In this document: positions 38,076 through 47,508 of the stretch, piece by piece
Layout: each line of letters starts with the position of its first letter
How positions within the stretch are numbered: the first letter of the stretch is position 1
DNA from: Pseudomonadota bacterium
GTDB taxonomy: Bacteria; Pseudomonadota; Alphaproteobacteria; Acetobacterales; Acetobacteraceae
Direction: 5' to 3'
Assembly (NCBI GenBank): GCA_021841985.1
Contig: JAKCCP010000014.1
Location: 1-47,663 of the forward strand
Length of the DNA: 47,663 nucleotides
Position numbers and translations under genes: made by a program
Notes under the pieces: generated by a model
Told to the model about the DNA's origin: nothing
Database searches by the model: none
What the model saw: the letters and a program-made list of their open reading frames with translations, nothing else

Positions 38076-38482
38076 TGCCGGTCGCGCTCGAGATCGTCAG
38101 CCCAACCCGGCTGCTGCTGTCACGCCCGGTCGATATGGTGGTGGTGCCGGCCGCCGAGGGCGAACTCGGCGTGCTGCCCGGGCACGCGCCGATGATCGTG
38201 CTGCTGCGCGGTGGGCTCGTCCGTATCTTCGAGGCCGGCAAGGAAACCAGCCGGCTGTTCGTCGGTAGCGGCTTCGCCGAGATCACGCCCGAACGCTGCA
38301 CGGTACTCGCCAACGAGGCAATCCCGTTAGCCGAGGTTTCCAAGCGCGAAGCCGCCGACCGCCTCAAGGTGGCCGAGTCGATCTATGAAGCGGTCGATAA
38401 GAACGACGTCGCCGCGCGTGAGGCGGCACAGGAGCAGCTATACTCGGCGCGCGTCATGGGAGATCTCGCGCAAGCGCCGTAA
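38075..38482 (+). CDS. atpC: ATP synthase subunit epsilon
   Basis: A 135-residue protein that sits on the rotor and can inhibit ATP hydrolysis. The beta-sandwich has VVVPAAEGELGVLPGHAPMIVLLRGG and FVGSGFAEITPERCTVLANEA. The C-terminal helical hairpin is shorter than in enterobacteria, as usual for this group. It ends the F1 operon; F0 genes are not in the window. Confidence 0.95.
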
Positions 38483-38492
38483 CCAGCACTCG

Positions 38493-38510
38493 GGCGAGCA
38501 CCCCCTCGCC
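38493..38510. terminator. Weak terminator-like hairpin between convergent operons
   Basis: GGCGAG and CTCGCC form a six-base stem around CACCCC, between the stops of atpC and the convergent Liv ATPase gene. The following bases (TTCCCTA) hold no proper T-run, so termination is only a guess from position. Confidence 0.3.
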
Positions 38511-38514
38511 TTCC

Positions 38515-39978
38515 CTATAGATACCCGGCTCCGGCCTCCTCGGCGAAGCGTGAAGCCGGGCCTTGCCAAATGATGCGGGCGTGTTCCAGCACATAGACGC
38601 GATCGGCATGCGGCAGCGCAAAGGTGACGTTTTGTTCGCCGAGCAGCACGGTGATCGGTGTGGTCTGTCGCAGCACTTCGAGCGCCCTGGAAATCTGCTC
38701 AAGAATGACGGGAGCCAGGCCAAGCGTCGGCTCGTCGAGAATGAGCAGGCGCGGGTTCATCATCAAGGCGCGCGCGATCGCCAGCATTTGCTGTTCGCCA
38801 CCCGAGAGCGTGCGAGCCATCTGGGCGCGGCGCGATTGCAGGATGGGGAAGAGATCGAGCAGCCAGGCCAGCCGCTCAGCCCGCTGGGTAGGTTTCTGGT
38901 GCTGACCGCCAAGATCAAGATTTTCCGCGACACTCATATCGCCGAATAACTCACGCGTCTCCGGGCATTGCACGATGCCATCACGCGCGATCGCCCCCGG
39001 CGTCCGACCGGCAAGCGACGTGCCTTCCCAAATGATACGCCCGCTATAGGGCACGAGGCCGGAGATGGCGTTGAAAAGCGTCGTTTTCCCCGCGCCATTG
39101 AGGCCAACGACGGAGACGAACTCGCCCGCATGCACCTCCAGTGAAACTTGCTCCAAAGCCTGCGCCTTACCGTAGAGCACGCTGAGATCGCTAACATGCA
39201 AGAGGGGCACCCCGGTTTTCTCGGGCGCGATGTCGCGCGCATGGGTCCCGATCGCGCCGCCGAGATAGACGCGCCGCACTGTCGGATCGCGCATCACCAC
39301 CTCGGCCGGCCCCTCGGCGATGCGCTCGCCAAGATACATGGCAAGCACCCGATCAACCAACGCCGCGACACTCTTGACATTGTGATCGACGAGCAGGACG
39401 GCTTTGCCCTCTTCGCGAAAGCTTCTTATGAGGGCGGAGAAGTTCTCGACCTCACCCAGCGTGAGGCCGGCGAAGGGCTCATCGACCAGCACCACTTTCG
39501 GATCACGCGCGATCGCCTTGGCGAGTTCCATGCGACGCAGATCGGCAAAAGGAAGCGTCGCGGGATGGCGGTCGAGCACTGCGCCAAGGCCGACGCGCTC
39601 GCCAATCAAGCGGGCGTGCTCATCGACGGCGCGGTCGGCGACAAGGCGCAGCAAGCTATCGGGCAGGAGCGCCAGTTTGATATTTTCCCGCACCGTCTGG
39701 CGGTGCAGCGGACGCGAATGTTGAAAAACCAAGCCGATGCCGGCACGCGCGATACGGTGCGTCGGCCAAGACACGATCTCCTCGCCGGCGAGCCGCACCG
39801 AGCCGGCATTGGCCCGCTCAATACCCATGATAAGCTTCATCGCGGTCGATTTACCCGACCCGTTTGGCCCGATCAGGCCGAGGATTTCGCCTTCTCGGAT
39901 AGCAAAGCCGAGATCCTTGACCGCGACCAGCCCGCCAAAACGCTTTGTAAGGCCAGCAACTTCAAGCAGCGTCCTCAT
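38515..39978 (-). CDS. livGF: Fused LivG-LivF ATPase of a branched-chain amino-acid-type ABC transporter
   Basis: One 487-residue frame holds both ATPases normally encoded by livG and livF. The LivG-like half (1-240) has Walker A GPNGSGKST at 37-45 and Walker B VVLVDEPFAGL, but its signature is the diverged TLPFADLRRM (141-150). A linker of about 17 residues leads to the LivF-like half (258-487) with Walker A GLNGAGKTT (292-300), signature LSGGEQQML (391-399) and Walker B LLILDEPTLGL. No stop, start or frameshift is seen between them. The ATG at 39978 overlaps the livM stop (ATGA). Confidence 0.93.
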   Translation of the reverse strand: MRTLLEVAGLTKRFGGLVAVKDLGFAIREGEILGLIGPNGSGKSTAMKLIMGIERANAGSVRLAGEEIVSWPTHRIARAGIGLVFQHSRPLHRQTVRENIKLALLPDSLLRLVADRAVDEHARLIGERVGLGAVLDRHPATLPFADLRRMELAKAIARDPKVVLVDEPFAGLTLGEVENFSALIRSFREEGKAVLLVDHNVKSVAALVDRVLAMYLGERIAEGPAEVVMRDPTVRRVYLGGAIGTHARDIAPEKTGVPLLHVSDLSVLYGKAQALEQVSLEVHAGEFVSVVGLNGAGKTTLFNAISGLVPYSGRIIWEGTSLAGRTPGAIARDGIVQCPETRELFGDMSVAENLDLGGQHQKPTQRAERLAWLLDLFPILQSRRAQMARTLSGGEQQMLAIARALMMNPRLLILDEPTLGLAPVILEQISRALEVLRQTTPITVLLGEQNVTFALPHADRVYVLEHARIIWQGPASRFAEEAGAGYL

Positions 39979-40877
39979 GCACGCTCTCTCCGACGCAGCA
40001 GATAGCCGACGAGGCCATCGGGAAAAAACAGGATCACGCCGAGCGCGACAGCGGAGACGACAAAGGTGCTGAGCTGGCCGAGCGGACGCAGGATCTCGCC
40101 GGCGATGATGAGAAAGAGTGCGCCGATCACGGCGCCGAAAATGGTACGCCGTCCGCCGAGTACTGCCGCGATGATGATCTGCACGCCAACCGAAATATCG
40201 ACCACCGTATCGACCGAAGCGGTGCCGAGATAAAACACCAGCATTGCTCCGGCAAGACCAGAGAACAGGGCACTGATGGCAAAAGCCGCGAGTTTGTGCT
40301 TGACGACATTGAAACCAAGCACCTGCGCCTCGATTGGATCCTGCCCGCTCGCCTGCAGGATCAGCCCCGCCGCCGAGCGCGAGAAAAGCGTAAGGACGAT
40401 CCCACTGATGAGAAGAAAACCGAGCGCCAGCCAATAATTATGGCCAGGATCGAGTGACAGCACGTCGTTGATGGTAAGCCCGATCTCGCCCCCGGTGACG
40501 CCGGCGAAAATCACAATCACCTGTTGCAGCACCAGCACCGCGACCAGTGTGATCAGGCCGAAATAGGGGCCACGCAGGCGCAGCGCTGGCACCGCGAGAA
40601 TAAGACCACCGAAAACCGCGGCAACGGCGCCAGCGATCACACATAACCAGACTGGCACGCCATGATTGTCGAGCAGGCCAGCGCTATAGGCCCCGAGCCC
40701 AATGAGAAAAGTCGGGCCAAAATTGACTTCTCCCGCAAAGCCGAAGAGCAGATCCCAGCTCATCGCGAAAACACCGAAAAGATAAGCAATGGTGAGCACG
40801 CCGAGAATGTAGCCAGAGACCCAGAAGGGCAGCGTTGCCAGCGCCAGCAGAACGACCAGGGCGGAGAGAATGCGCAT
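39975..40877 (-). CDS. livM: Branched-chain amino-acid-type ABC permease LivM
   Basis: A 300-residue membrane permease with about nine hydrophobic segments. Typical LivM features are MSWDLLFGFAGEVNFGPTFLIGLGAYSAG, LRGPYFGLITLVAVLVLQQ and GLAGAMLVFYLG. It pairs with LivH in the membrane and passes its stop to the fused ATPase gene by a four-base overlap. It follows livH by nine bases. Confidence 0.95.
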   Translation of the reverse strand: MRILSALVVLLALATLPFWVSGYILGVLTIAYLFGVFAMSWDLLFGFAGEVNFGPTFLIGLGAYSAGLLDNHGVPVWLCVIAGAVAAVFGGLILAVPALRLRGPYFGLITLVAVLVLQQVIVIFAGVTGGEIGLTINDVLSLDPGHNYWLALGFLLISGIVLTLFSRSAAGLILQASGQDPIEAQVLGFNVVKHKLAAFAISALFSGLAGAMLVFYLGTASVDTVVDISVGVQIIIAAVLGGRRTIFGAVIGALFLIIAGEILRPLGQLSTFVVSAVALGVILFFPDGLVGYLLRRRERA

Positions 40878-40886
40878 GGGAAAACC

Positions 40887-41765
40887 TCAGCGTCGCCCGA
40901 GCAGGCCCTGCGGGCGCACATAGACTACGAGCACGAGCAGAAGCAGGGAGGGAATGGTGCGGAGTGTCGGCGTCAGCAGATAGGCGGTCGCGGTTTCGAG
41001 ATAGCCGATAATATAGGCGGCGATCAGCGAGCCCGAGACGCTGCCAAGTCCGCCCAGCACGACGATCGAAAACGCGCTCGCCGTCAGCACGCCGATATTA
41101 TTCGAACTTGTGCCGAGGAAAGTTGCCAGCAGCACGCCTGCAATCGCGGCGAGCACGCCATAGATCACCCAGACCATGAGATAAACCGAGGAAAGCTCGA
41201 AGCCGAGCAACGTGAGGCCGCGTGGATTGATCGAGGCGGCGAGCAGGCGCTTGCCCACGGCGGTACGATTGACCAGCAGCCACAGCAGCACGATCGAAAT
41301 CCAGCAGATCACGGCAGTGAGAATCTCGTTGGCTGGCGTCCGCACGCCAGCAATATCGACGACACCGCTAATCAGCGGGCGTACCGTGATCGGACTATCA
41401 GAAAAGAAATAGGCGATTGCCTCCTGGACCATGATGCCCCAGAGCAGCGTGCCGGTGAGCACGAAGATCTCGGTCTCGTCGTGGGGAATGGCGCGCGAGC
41501 GCTGGATCGGGCGCACCACCACGCCATAGGTAACGAGCGCCACGACGACGCCAATGCCGACGCCACCGAGCGCACCGAGATATTGTCCGGCGCCGAGCGG
41601 GCCAGCGATGAACCAGGCCGCGACGGCGGCGGCGACCATGATGCCGCCATGCGACAGATTAAGCACGCCCGAAACGCCGAAGATCAGGGAAAACCCGATC
41701 GCGCCCAGCGCGTAGAGCGTGCTGATGGCGAAACCATCGACCATGATCTGCAAGGCAAGCATCAC
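40887..41765 (-). CDS. livH: Branched-chain amino-acid-type ABC permease LivH
   Basis: A 292-residue membrane permease. It begins LQIMVDGFAISTLYALGAIGFSLIFGVSGVLNLSHGGIM, broken here only as description of the LivH N-terminal helices, and has VVLGGLGSVSGSLIAAYIIGYLE, the conserved coupling region. About eight membrane helices. It lies 80 bases after the binding-protein gene and nine before livM. Confidence 0.95.
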   Translation of the reverse strand: MMLALQIMVDGFAISTLYALGAIGFSLIFGVSGVLNLSHGGIMVAAAVAAWFIAGPLGAGQYLGALGGVGIGVVVALVTYGVVVRPIQRSRAIPHDETEIFVLTGTLLWGIMVQEAIAYFFSDSPITVRPLISGVVDIAGVRTPANEILTAVICWISIVLLWLLVNRTAVGKRLLAASINPRGLTLLGFELSSVYLMVWVIYGVLAAIAGVLLATFLGTSSNNIGVLTASAFSIVVLGGLGSVSGSLIAAYIIGYLETATAYLLTPTLRTIPSLLLLVLVVYVRPQGLLGRR

Positions 41766-41845
41766 GCGTCCTCAGCCATTGCGAGGCTCTCCGAAAATCG
41801 GGGAAGGCAGCCCAGCCGGACTATTTTCCGGCCGGGCCGATCAAG

Positions 41846-43141
41846 CTATTGCGCGCTTGCGTGTTGCTGCGGCAGTTTGATGAAGGGGGGGAAATGCAGC
41901 GTGCCGTTGGCGATTTTTTCCGGCCAGACCGTTACCTGCTTGCCGTCCTGCCATTGGATCATCAGGCCGGAGACGAAATCCTTGCCGGTTTTGATGGCGT
42001 GCGGAAATTCACTGTCTTGGCCATAGAACTCGATACGACCGACGGTGCCGACATAGTCGGTTTTTTCCATCTCGGCGACGATTTTATCGGCATCATCGGA
42101 ACCGGCGCGGCCGACGGCCTCGGCGATGATGTGTACGTCATCGTCGGCGGTGTAGCCGGTATAGGCAGGACTCACGCCAAAGCGCTTGAAATAGGCGGCC
42201 GCGTAGGGCACGGTTTTCGGCGTGATCGCGACATCGGGCGCGGCAACAACCTGGGCGATCACGCCTTCGGTCGCGCCATTGGTATCGCGCCAAAAAGTCG
42301 TGGTGGTGGCCTGCGAGCTGATACCCGACATCGGCACCGGCACCTGCTCGCTATGCCATTGCACCGTCGGCTGCACGCCGACATGGCTGATCCCGGTGGT
42401 GATGACATCCGGGCGCTCACCCTCGATCTTGTTAAAGATCGGCGTGAAATCGGTGGTGTCGGGCGAGACCCGCATGGCGTCGAGAATTTGCAGGCCAGCC
42501 TTGGGCAGGCATTTTTTCGACTCTTCATCAAGCGGTTTGGTCCAGGCGGCATCCTCGCTGAGCAACACGGTCGTTTTCATGCCGAGTTTCTCGACCAGGA
42601 CATCGTGGCTGAAATCGCAATTGGCATCGGCGATGGCGGTCGAGGTCAGATAGCCGTGAAAAGTGTATTTGTTACGCGCGTAGTCTTCCTTGACATGGCG
42701 AGTGATCTCGTTGCTCGCCGCCCCCGGCGTGATGAACGGCACACGCAGCCGCGCCGCCCAGGGCTCAAGCGCGAGCGCTACCTCGCTCATGTAGCTGCCG
42801 ACCACCGCGGCCACATGATCCTGCGTTGCCGCGCGCTGGAAGGCGCGCACCGCGTCGGTTGCGGAGTTATGGTCGTCATAGTCGATGATCTCGACCTTGC
42901 GGCCGTTGATGCCGCCGGCGGCATTGATCTCGTCCGCCGCCATCATCGCACCATTGGTGATGGCCACCCCGGAAATCGCCGAATTCTCGGCAATCACGCC
43001 GATGCGGATGGGATCAGCGGCGTAAGCGCCCGGTATTGCGCTGATACCAAGGGCGGCGGCGCTCGCCGCGGTGATCATTCCCCGGCGCCAGCCCCGCCGC
43101 GGCCGGCGTTGAGGGGTGTTGGGTGATGCGTTTTTATTCAT
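41846..43141 (-). CDS. ABC transporter periplasmic substrate-binding protein (LivJ/K family)
   Basis: A 431-residue type I periplasmic binding protein. The N-terminus has two Arg pairs before a hydrophobic stretch, RRPRRGWRRGMITAASAAALG, cut near GAYA|ADP; Sec or Tat export are both possible. The mature part shows IRIGVIAENSAISG, AADEINAAGGINGRKVEI and VVGSYMSEVALALEPWAA, the usual effector-binding region. GGGGAGAG precedes the ATG at 43141. It heads the livHM-GF operon. The ligand may be an amino acid, amide or urea-like compound; the sequence does not decide. Confidence 0.88.
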   Translation of the reverse strand: MNKNASPNTPQRRPRRGWRRGMITAASAAALGISAIPGAYAADPIRIGVIAENSAISGVAITNGAMMAADEINAAGGINGRKVEIIDYDDHNSATDAVRAFQRAATQDHVAAVVGSYMSEVALALEPWAARLRVPFITPGAASNEITRHVKEDYARNKYTFHGYLTSTAIADANCDFSHDVLVEKLGMKTTVLLSEDAAWTKPLDEESKKCLPKAGLQILDAMRVSPDTTDFTPIFNKIEGERPDVITTGISHVGVQPTVQWHSEQVPVPMSGISSQATTTTFWRDTNGATEGVIAQVVAAPDVAITPKTVPYAAAYFKRFGVSPAYTGYTADDDVHIIAEAVGRAGSDDADKIVAEMEKTDYVGTVGRIEFYGQDSEFPHAIKTGKDFVSGLMIQWQDGKQVTVWPEKIANGTLHFPPFIKLPQQHASAQ

Positions 43142-43225
43142 CGTTCTCTCCCCGCGCGCCAACGCGCGCCATGTATCGGTTCACGCTCCATGATCGCGAA
43201 ATCTGGCCGCGAGGCAAGAGGCAGC

Positions 43226-44797
43226 TCAGGATTCGAGCATGCGCCGCAGCAGCTCGACATCCTCGGCAAAGGCCGCGTCGCGCTCCATCAGCTCGCCGAC
43301 GCGGGCGACCGCGTGCATCACCGTGGTGTGATCGCGATTGCCGAATTTGCGGCCGATTTCAGGCAGGCTGCGGCTGGTAAGCTGCTTGGCGAGGAACATC
43401 GCGACCTGGCGTGGGCGGGCAACATTGCGCGCGCGCCGCGCCGACGACATGTCCGTGAGACGGATATTCCAGTGCTCGGCCACCTTGCGCTGGATCTCCT
43501 CGATGGTGATCCGCCGGTCATGCGCCTTGAGGATGTCGTGCAGCACTTCCTGGGTGGTCTCGAGGGTGATCGGCCGATTGAACAGATTGGCGTGCGCGAT
43601 GAGGCGATTGAGTGCGCCTTCAAGCTCGCGGACATTGGAGGTGATCTTGTGGGCGAGGAACTCCATCACCTTGGGCGGCACGGCAACCCCGGCGCGCGAT
43701 GCCTTGGCTTCGAGGATCGAGATACGCAGCTCGAAGGTGGTGGCGTGCAGATCGGCCACCATGCCGCAACCGAGTCTGGTACGCAGCCGATCCTCCAGCC
43801 CCGAGAGGTCGGAGGGGGATTTGTCGGCGGATACCACGATCTGTTTGCCGGCGTCGACCAGTGCATTGAAAGTATGAAAAAATTCTTCCTGGGTGTTGTC
43901 CTTGCCGATGAGGAATTGCAGGTCGTCGATCATCAGCACATCGGCGCTGCGGAGCTGTTCCTTGAACTCCATCGTCGCCTGGCTGCGGATGGCGGCGATG
44001 AAGCGGTACATGAATTTTTCCGCCGACATATAGGCGACCGAGACGCGGCTCTCGGAGCGGTTGATCAAATCCCAGGCGATGGCGTGCATGAGATGGGTTT
44101 TGCCGAGCCCAACCCCGCCATAGAGAAAAAGCGGGTTGAATCCCGGCATCGCCGGCTGCGCCGCGACCCGGCGGGCGCAGGCATAGGCGAACTCGTTGGG
44201 CTTGCCGACAACGAAATTGTCGAAATCGAAGCGTTTATCGAGATTGGCGGTATCCACCGGCGCTTCCGCCGCGACCAGCCGGGCTCGCCCGGAGACCGCC
44301 GGCGCATTCGCGGCAACGGGCGGGCGAGTGGACGCTGGCACGCTCGCAGCGGCGGGTCGGGGAGATATTCCAGGTGCCTGACCGGGTGCCTCCGGCGCCG
44401 CTGGGGGATTTGCCAAGCTCTCGGCGAAACCGGCGCCGCCCGCGCCCAGCCCGGCGGCCGCCGGGCCGGCACGAATATCGACGCGCCGGATCTCCGGGTC
44501 TTCCGATTGCCACAGGGCGGTAAGGCGGTCGCCATAGTGGCGGCGCACCCAGTCGCGCAGAAAGCGGGTTGGCAGCAGGATGGTGACCTCGTCGCCGTCG
44601 CGCCCGGCGAGTACCATCTGACGCAACCAGGAGCGGTATTCCACCTCGCCGACATCGCTTTGCAGGCGGCTCCGCACCTGCGCCCAATGCGCCGCGAGCG
44701 TGGCGTCGGAGACGACACGCACCGCCGCCTTGCGGACGACGGTTGCGCTACCTTGGCCGCCACGCGCATTGGCGGTGAAGGCGAGTTCCTGGTCCAT
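43226..44797 (-). CDS. dnaA: Chromosomal replication initiator protein DnaA
   Basis: A 523-residue AAA+ initiator. Domain I (about 35-110) contains EYRSWLRQMVL. A Pro/Ala-rich domain II runs to about residue 190. The ATPase has NEFAYACARRVA, Walker A GGVGLGKTHLMHAI and Walker B VLMIDDLQFLIGK. Domain IV ends with the DnaA-box-binding signature GNRDHTTVMHAV. The ATG at 44797 fits the usual N-terminus; the frame stays open to 44968 but that extension is not DnaA-like. The gene is downstream of rpsT on the same strand. Confidence 0.96.
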   Translation of the reverse strand: MDQELAFTANARGGQGSATVVRKAAVRVVSDATLAAHWAQVRSRLQSDVGEVEYRSWLRQMVLAGRDGDEVTILLPTRFLRDWVRRHYGDRLTALWQSEDPEIRRVDIRAGPAAAGLGAGGAGFAESLANPPAAPEAPGQAPGISPRPAAASVPASTRPPVAANAPAVSGRARLVAAEAPVDTANLDKRFDFDNFVVGKPNEFAYACARRVAAQPAMPGFNPLFLYGGVGLGKTHLMHAIAWDLINRSESRVSVAYMSAEKFMYRFIAAIRSQATMEFKEQLRSADVLMIDDLQFLIGKDNTQEEFFHTFNALVDAGKQIVVSADKSPSDLSGLEDRLRTRLGCGMVADLHATTFELRISILEAKASRAGVAVPPKVMEFLAHKITSNVRELEGALNRLIAHANLFNRPITLETTQEVLHDILKAHDRRITIEEIQRKVAEHWNIRLTDMSSARRARNVARPRQVAMFLAKQLTSRSLPEIGRKFGNRDHTTVMHAVARVGELMERDAAFAEDVELLRRMLES

Positions 44798-45181
44798 ACT
44801 GCCGTTGCCTGATACCACTCTGGCCCACCCGTTAGCCTTGCGGCTGCAAGTCACGGCCTCCACAACACCTTCGCGGCGCCGCAAAGTAAGCGTGACTTGA
44901 AGACAGAATTGAGAGGTGCGGAGAATAGCCCGAGCGGCACGAAATAAGCAACCGCTAAAGTGATCCACCCCCCCAAACAGCCATGCATCGACTCTTTATT
45001 GGAAAAAAAGAAACAAGTTACTTCCCGCCGTCATCATCTGGCACGAAGTCCGATAAGTATATGTTAAGAATTCACAGAGAGGCAGACGGCAACGCCAAAA
45101 AAAACGGCGTCACGAAGCTGTCATCTTCGCCGCAATCCGACACCGCCGTCAAGACGGCGCGGCAAAAAAACCGACAAAAAT
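44798..45181. other. dnaA-rpsT intergenic region
   Basis: About 380 bases between rpsT and dnaA, clearly AT-richer than the genes around it from roughly 44985 to 45180. It probably carries the dnaA promoter and the rpsT terminator. A CGCCGTC/GACGGCG hairpin near 45145-45161 has no T-run after it on the rpsT strand. Two 7-of-9 matches to the DnaA box are visible but no perfect one, so I do not call an origin. Confidence 0.4.
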
Positions 45182-45451
45182 TCAGGATGAAGCGATCGCC
45201 TTGATGCGCGCGGAAAGCCGCGAGAGCTTGCGCGACACCGTGTTGGCGTGCGCCACCCCTTTGCTGGCGGCGCGCTGCATCTCCGGCTGGGCATTGCGCA
45301 GCGCTTCGGCGGCAGCGCTCTTGTCGCCGGCGGAAATCGCCTGCTCGACCTTGCGAACGAAGCTACGAACCCGCGACTTACGGGCGCGATTGCGTTCGGT
45401 GCGGCGCACCGTCTGGCGGATGCGCTTGCGCGCGGAGGCGGTATTGGCCAT
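45182..45451 (-). CDS. rpsT: 30S ribosomal protein S20
   Basis: An 89-residue primary rRNA-binding protein. It begins [21 protein letters not shown] and is Arg/Lys-rich throughout, with the typical [28 protein letters not shown] segment described here only in outline. Length is normal. It is divergent from the metalloprotease gene and upstream of dnaA, a common alphaproteobacterial order. Confidence 0.96.
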   Translation of the reverse strand: MANTASARKRIRQTVRRTERNRARKSRVRSFVRKVEQAISAGDKSAAAEALRNAQPEMQRAASKGVAHANTVSRKLSRLSARIKAIASS

Positions 45452-45595
45452 GGCCCCTCATCACTCGGCAAATCACACGGAAAAACCCTCGGCGCGTCGT
45501 CCGGCCGGTGGGCGAGCGGGGTTCTAGGGCGGAGGCGAGGACAAGTCAAGCCGCTCCGGTTGCCGCGCCGCGCCATTCCCGGCAAGCTCACCTTT

Positions 45596-46294
45596 ATGGA
45601 ACAGCCTTCGGAGATTCTCAGCCTTCCCGGCGGGCCGACGCGGGTCGAGTGGCGGCGCAATGCCCGCGCCCGCCGCGTCAGCCTGCGCATCGACCCGCGC
45701 GGCGGCGCTGTCGTCGTCACCCTGCCCGCCCGCGCCGCCCGCCGCGCCGGCATGACGCTCCTGATCAGCCACGCCGACTGGGTCACCGCCCGGCTCAAGG
45801 CCCTGCCCGCCGCCATCCCTCTCGGTCCGGGCGCGGTGATCCCGATCCACGGCATCCCCCATCGCATCCGCCATCTGCCGGCGGGGCGCGGCGGCGCCTG
45901 GATCGAGGGCGAAAGCCTCGCGGTGAGCGGCGAGGCTGATTTTTTGGCGCGCCGTGTAACCGATTTCCTGCGCGCCGAGGCTCGCCGCCGCTTCACCGCG
46001 CTCGCCACCGCCAAGGCCGCCACCGCCGGCTGCGCGGTGCGCCGCGTCAGTGTGCGCGATACCCACAGCCGTTGGGGAAGCTGCGCCCGCGACGGCGCGC
46101 TCAGCTTTAGCTGGCGGCTGGTAATGGCGCCGCCCTTCGTCCAGGACTATGTCGTGGCCCATGAGGTCGCGCATCTCCGCCACATGGACCACAGCTCTCG
46201 ATTCTGGGCCCTGGTCGAGGCGTTGACCCCTTTTCGGGCGACCGGCATGGCCTGGCTTAGGTGCGAGGGAGCGCAGCTTCTGCGTGTCGGCTGA
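45596..46294 (+). CDS. YgjP-like (DUF45) zinc metallopeptidase-type protein
   Basis: A 232-residue protein of the YgjP/SprT-like group. It shows RWGSCARDGALSFSWRL, then HEVAHLRHMDHSSRFW, which gives the HExxH zinc site and a third His four residues further on. VEWRRNARARRVSLRIDPRGG marks the family's N-terminal beta domain. Such proteins are annotated as metal-dependent hydrolases; the substrate is not established. The ATG at 45596 gives a normal length; an earlier in-frame start would run across rpsT. Confidence 0.88.
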   Translation: MEQPSEILSLPGGPTRVEWRRNARARRVSLRIDPRGGAVVVTLPARAARRAGMTLLISHADWVTARLKALPAAIPLGPGAVIPIHGIPHRIRHLPAGRGGAWIEGESLAVSGEADFLARRVTDFLRAEARRRFTALATAKAATAGCAVRRVSVRDTHSRWGSCARDGALSFSWRLVMAPPFVQDYVVAHEVAHLRHMDHSSRFWALVEALTPFRATGMAWLRCEGAQLLRVG

Positions 46295-46405
46295 CTTGCC
46301 CCGCCACTGCCCGCCAACCCGGCGCGACCTCGCGTTTTTCTGCATTGCCAGCGGGCCCGGGCAGGTGAAGATAGGTGCCCGGCAGCGCCCCAGGAGCGCC
46401 AGAAA

Positions 46406-47428
46406 ATGAAAGCCATCGCCTATACGCATGCTCGCCCGATCGACGCTGAAGACGCGCTGATCGAGATCGATCTGCCGGAACCCGCGCCGCATCGCCGCGA
46501 TCTGCTGGTCGAGGTCCGTGCCGTCGGCGTCAACCCGGTCGATACCAAGCTCCGCCGTCTCGCCCATCCGCTGGGCGAGCCGCGTGTGCTCGGCTTCGAT
46601 GCCGCCGGCATCGTCCGCGCCATCGGCCCCGAGGTGACGCATTTCGGCATCGGCGATGAGGTCTGGTATGCTGGCACGTTGCAGCGGCCGGGCGCCAATG
46701 CCGAGTTTCAGACGGTTGATGAGCGCCTCGTCGGCCACAAGCCGAAGCGCCTCTCCTGGGCCGAGGCGGCGGCCATGCCGCTCACCACGATCACCGCCTG
46801 GGAGATGCTGTTCGACCGCCTGGCCCTCCCGCGGGGCGCGCGAGGGGCTGAAAGCGGGACGGCAAAAACCCTGCTGATCATCGGTGGCGCCGGTGGCGTC
46901 GGCTCGATGGCGATCCAGCTCGTCCGCAGGCTCACCCCGCTCACCGTCATCGCCACCGCGTCGCGCCCGGAGAGCCGGGAATGGTGCCTGAAACTCGGCG
47001 CCGATCACGTCATCGACTATCGCGCCGACATGCCGGGAGCGCTCGCCGCGCTTGGCGACCGCTTCGCCGACGACATCTTCTGCACCAACGCCACCGACCG
47101 GCATTGGCCGGCGATCGTGCGCATGATCCGCCCACAGGGCCGCGTCGGCCTGATCGACGACCCCGCGCCGATCGACGTGCGCGAACTCAAGGAGAAATCC
47201 GCCTCGCTGCATTGGGAAGCAATGTTTACCCGCGCCCTCTATGAAACCCCGGACATGAGCGCGCAGCGCGATATCCTTGATGCGGCAGCCCGCCTCGTCG
47301 ATGATGGCGTGCTGGTCACCACGCTCGCCGAGCATTTCGGCCGCATCACTGCGGCCAATCTCATCCGCGCCCACGCGAGGATCGAAACCGGGCTGATGCG
47401 CGGCAAGATCGTGCTGGAAGGTTTTTGA
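46406..47428 (+). CDS. Medium-chain alcohol dehydrogenase/quinone oxidoreductase-like protein
   Basis: A 340-residue NAD(P)H-dependent reductase of the MDR superfamily. The N-terminal GroES-like domain has VEVRAVGVNPVDTKLRR and PRVLGFDAAGIVRAIG; the Rossmann domain has LLIIGGAGGVGSMAIQLVRR. The structural and catalytic zinc Cys clusters of true alcohol dehydrogenases are absent, placing it with zinc-independent quinone-oxidoreductase types. Substrate unknown. It ends 16 bases before a short repeat and 81 before an IS transposase end. Confidence 0.9.
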   Translation: MKAIAYTHARPIDAEDALIEIDLPEPAPHRRDLLVEVRAVGVNPVDTKLRRLAHPLGEPRVLGFDAAGIVRAIGPEVTHFGIGDEVWYAGTLQRPGANAEFQTVDERLVGHKPKRLSWAEAAAMPLTTITAWEMLFDRLALPRGARGAESGTAKTLLIIGGAGGVGSMAIQLVRRLTPLTVIATASRPESREWCLKLGADHVIDYRADMPGALAALGDRFADDIFCTNATDRHWPAIVRMIRPQGRVGLIDDPAPIDVRELKEKSASLHWEAMFTRALYETPDMSAQRDILDAAARLVDDGVLVTTLAEHFGRITAANLIRAHARIETGLMRGKIVLEGF

Positions 47429-47443
47429 GCGGCAAGCCCGAGA

Positions 47444-47479
47444 GTTTGAAAAAACATGCCCTCTTGCCCGGGAATCGAT
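47444..47479 (-). repeat. Interspersed short repeat, copy c
   Basis: On the plus strand GTTTGAAAAAACATGCCC then TCTTGCCCGGGAATCGATC. It matches the left arm of copy b (30371-30406). Read on the minus strand it lies 30-65 bases 3' of the transposase stop codon and shows GAGGGCATG followed by a T-run and CAA. Confidence 0.7.
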
Positions 47480-47508
47480 CAAAAAAATCAGAGTAAAATT
47501 CATCCTGA

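Noticed and set aside
39979..40434. N-terminal extension of the Liv ATPase frame inside livM
   Set aside because: The ATP-binding domain starts at the ATG at 39978 that overlaps the livM stop; the upstream part is a shadow of livM.
44798..45181. Replication origin next to dnaA
   Set aside because: Only two 7-of-9 DnaA-box matches and no cluster of boxes; in many alphaproteobacteria the origin is not beside dnaA.
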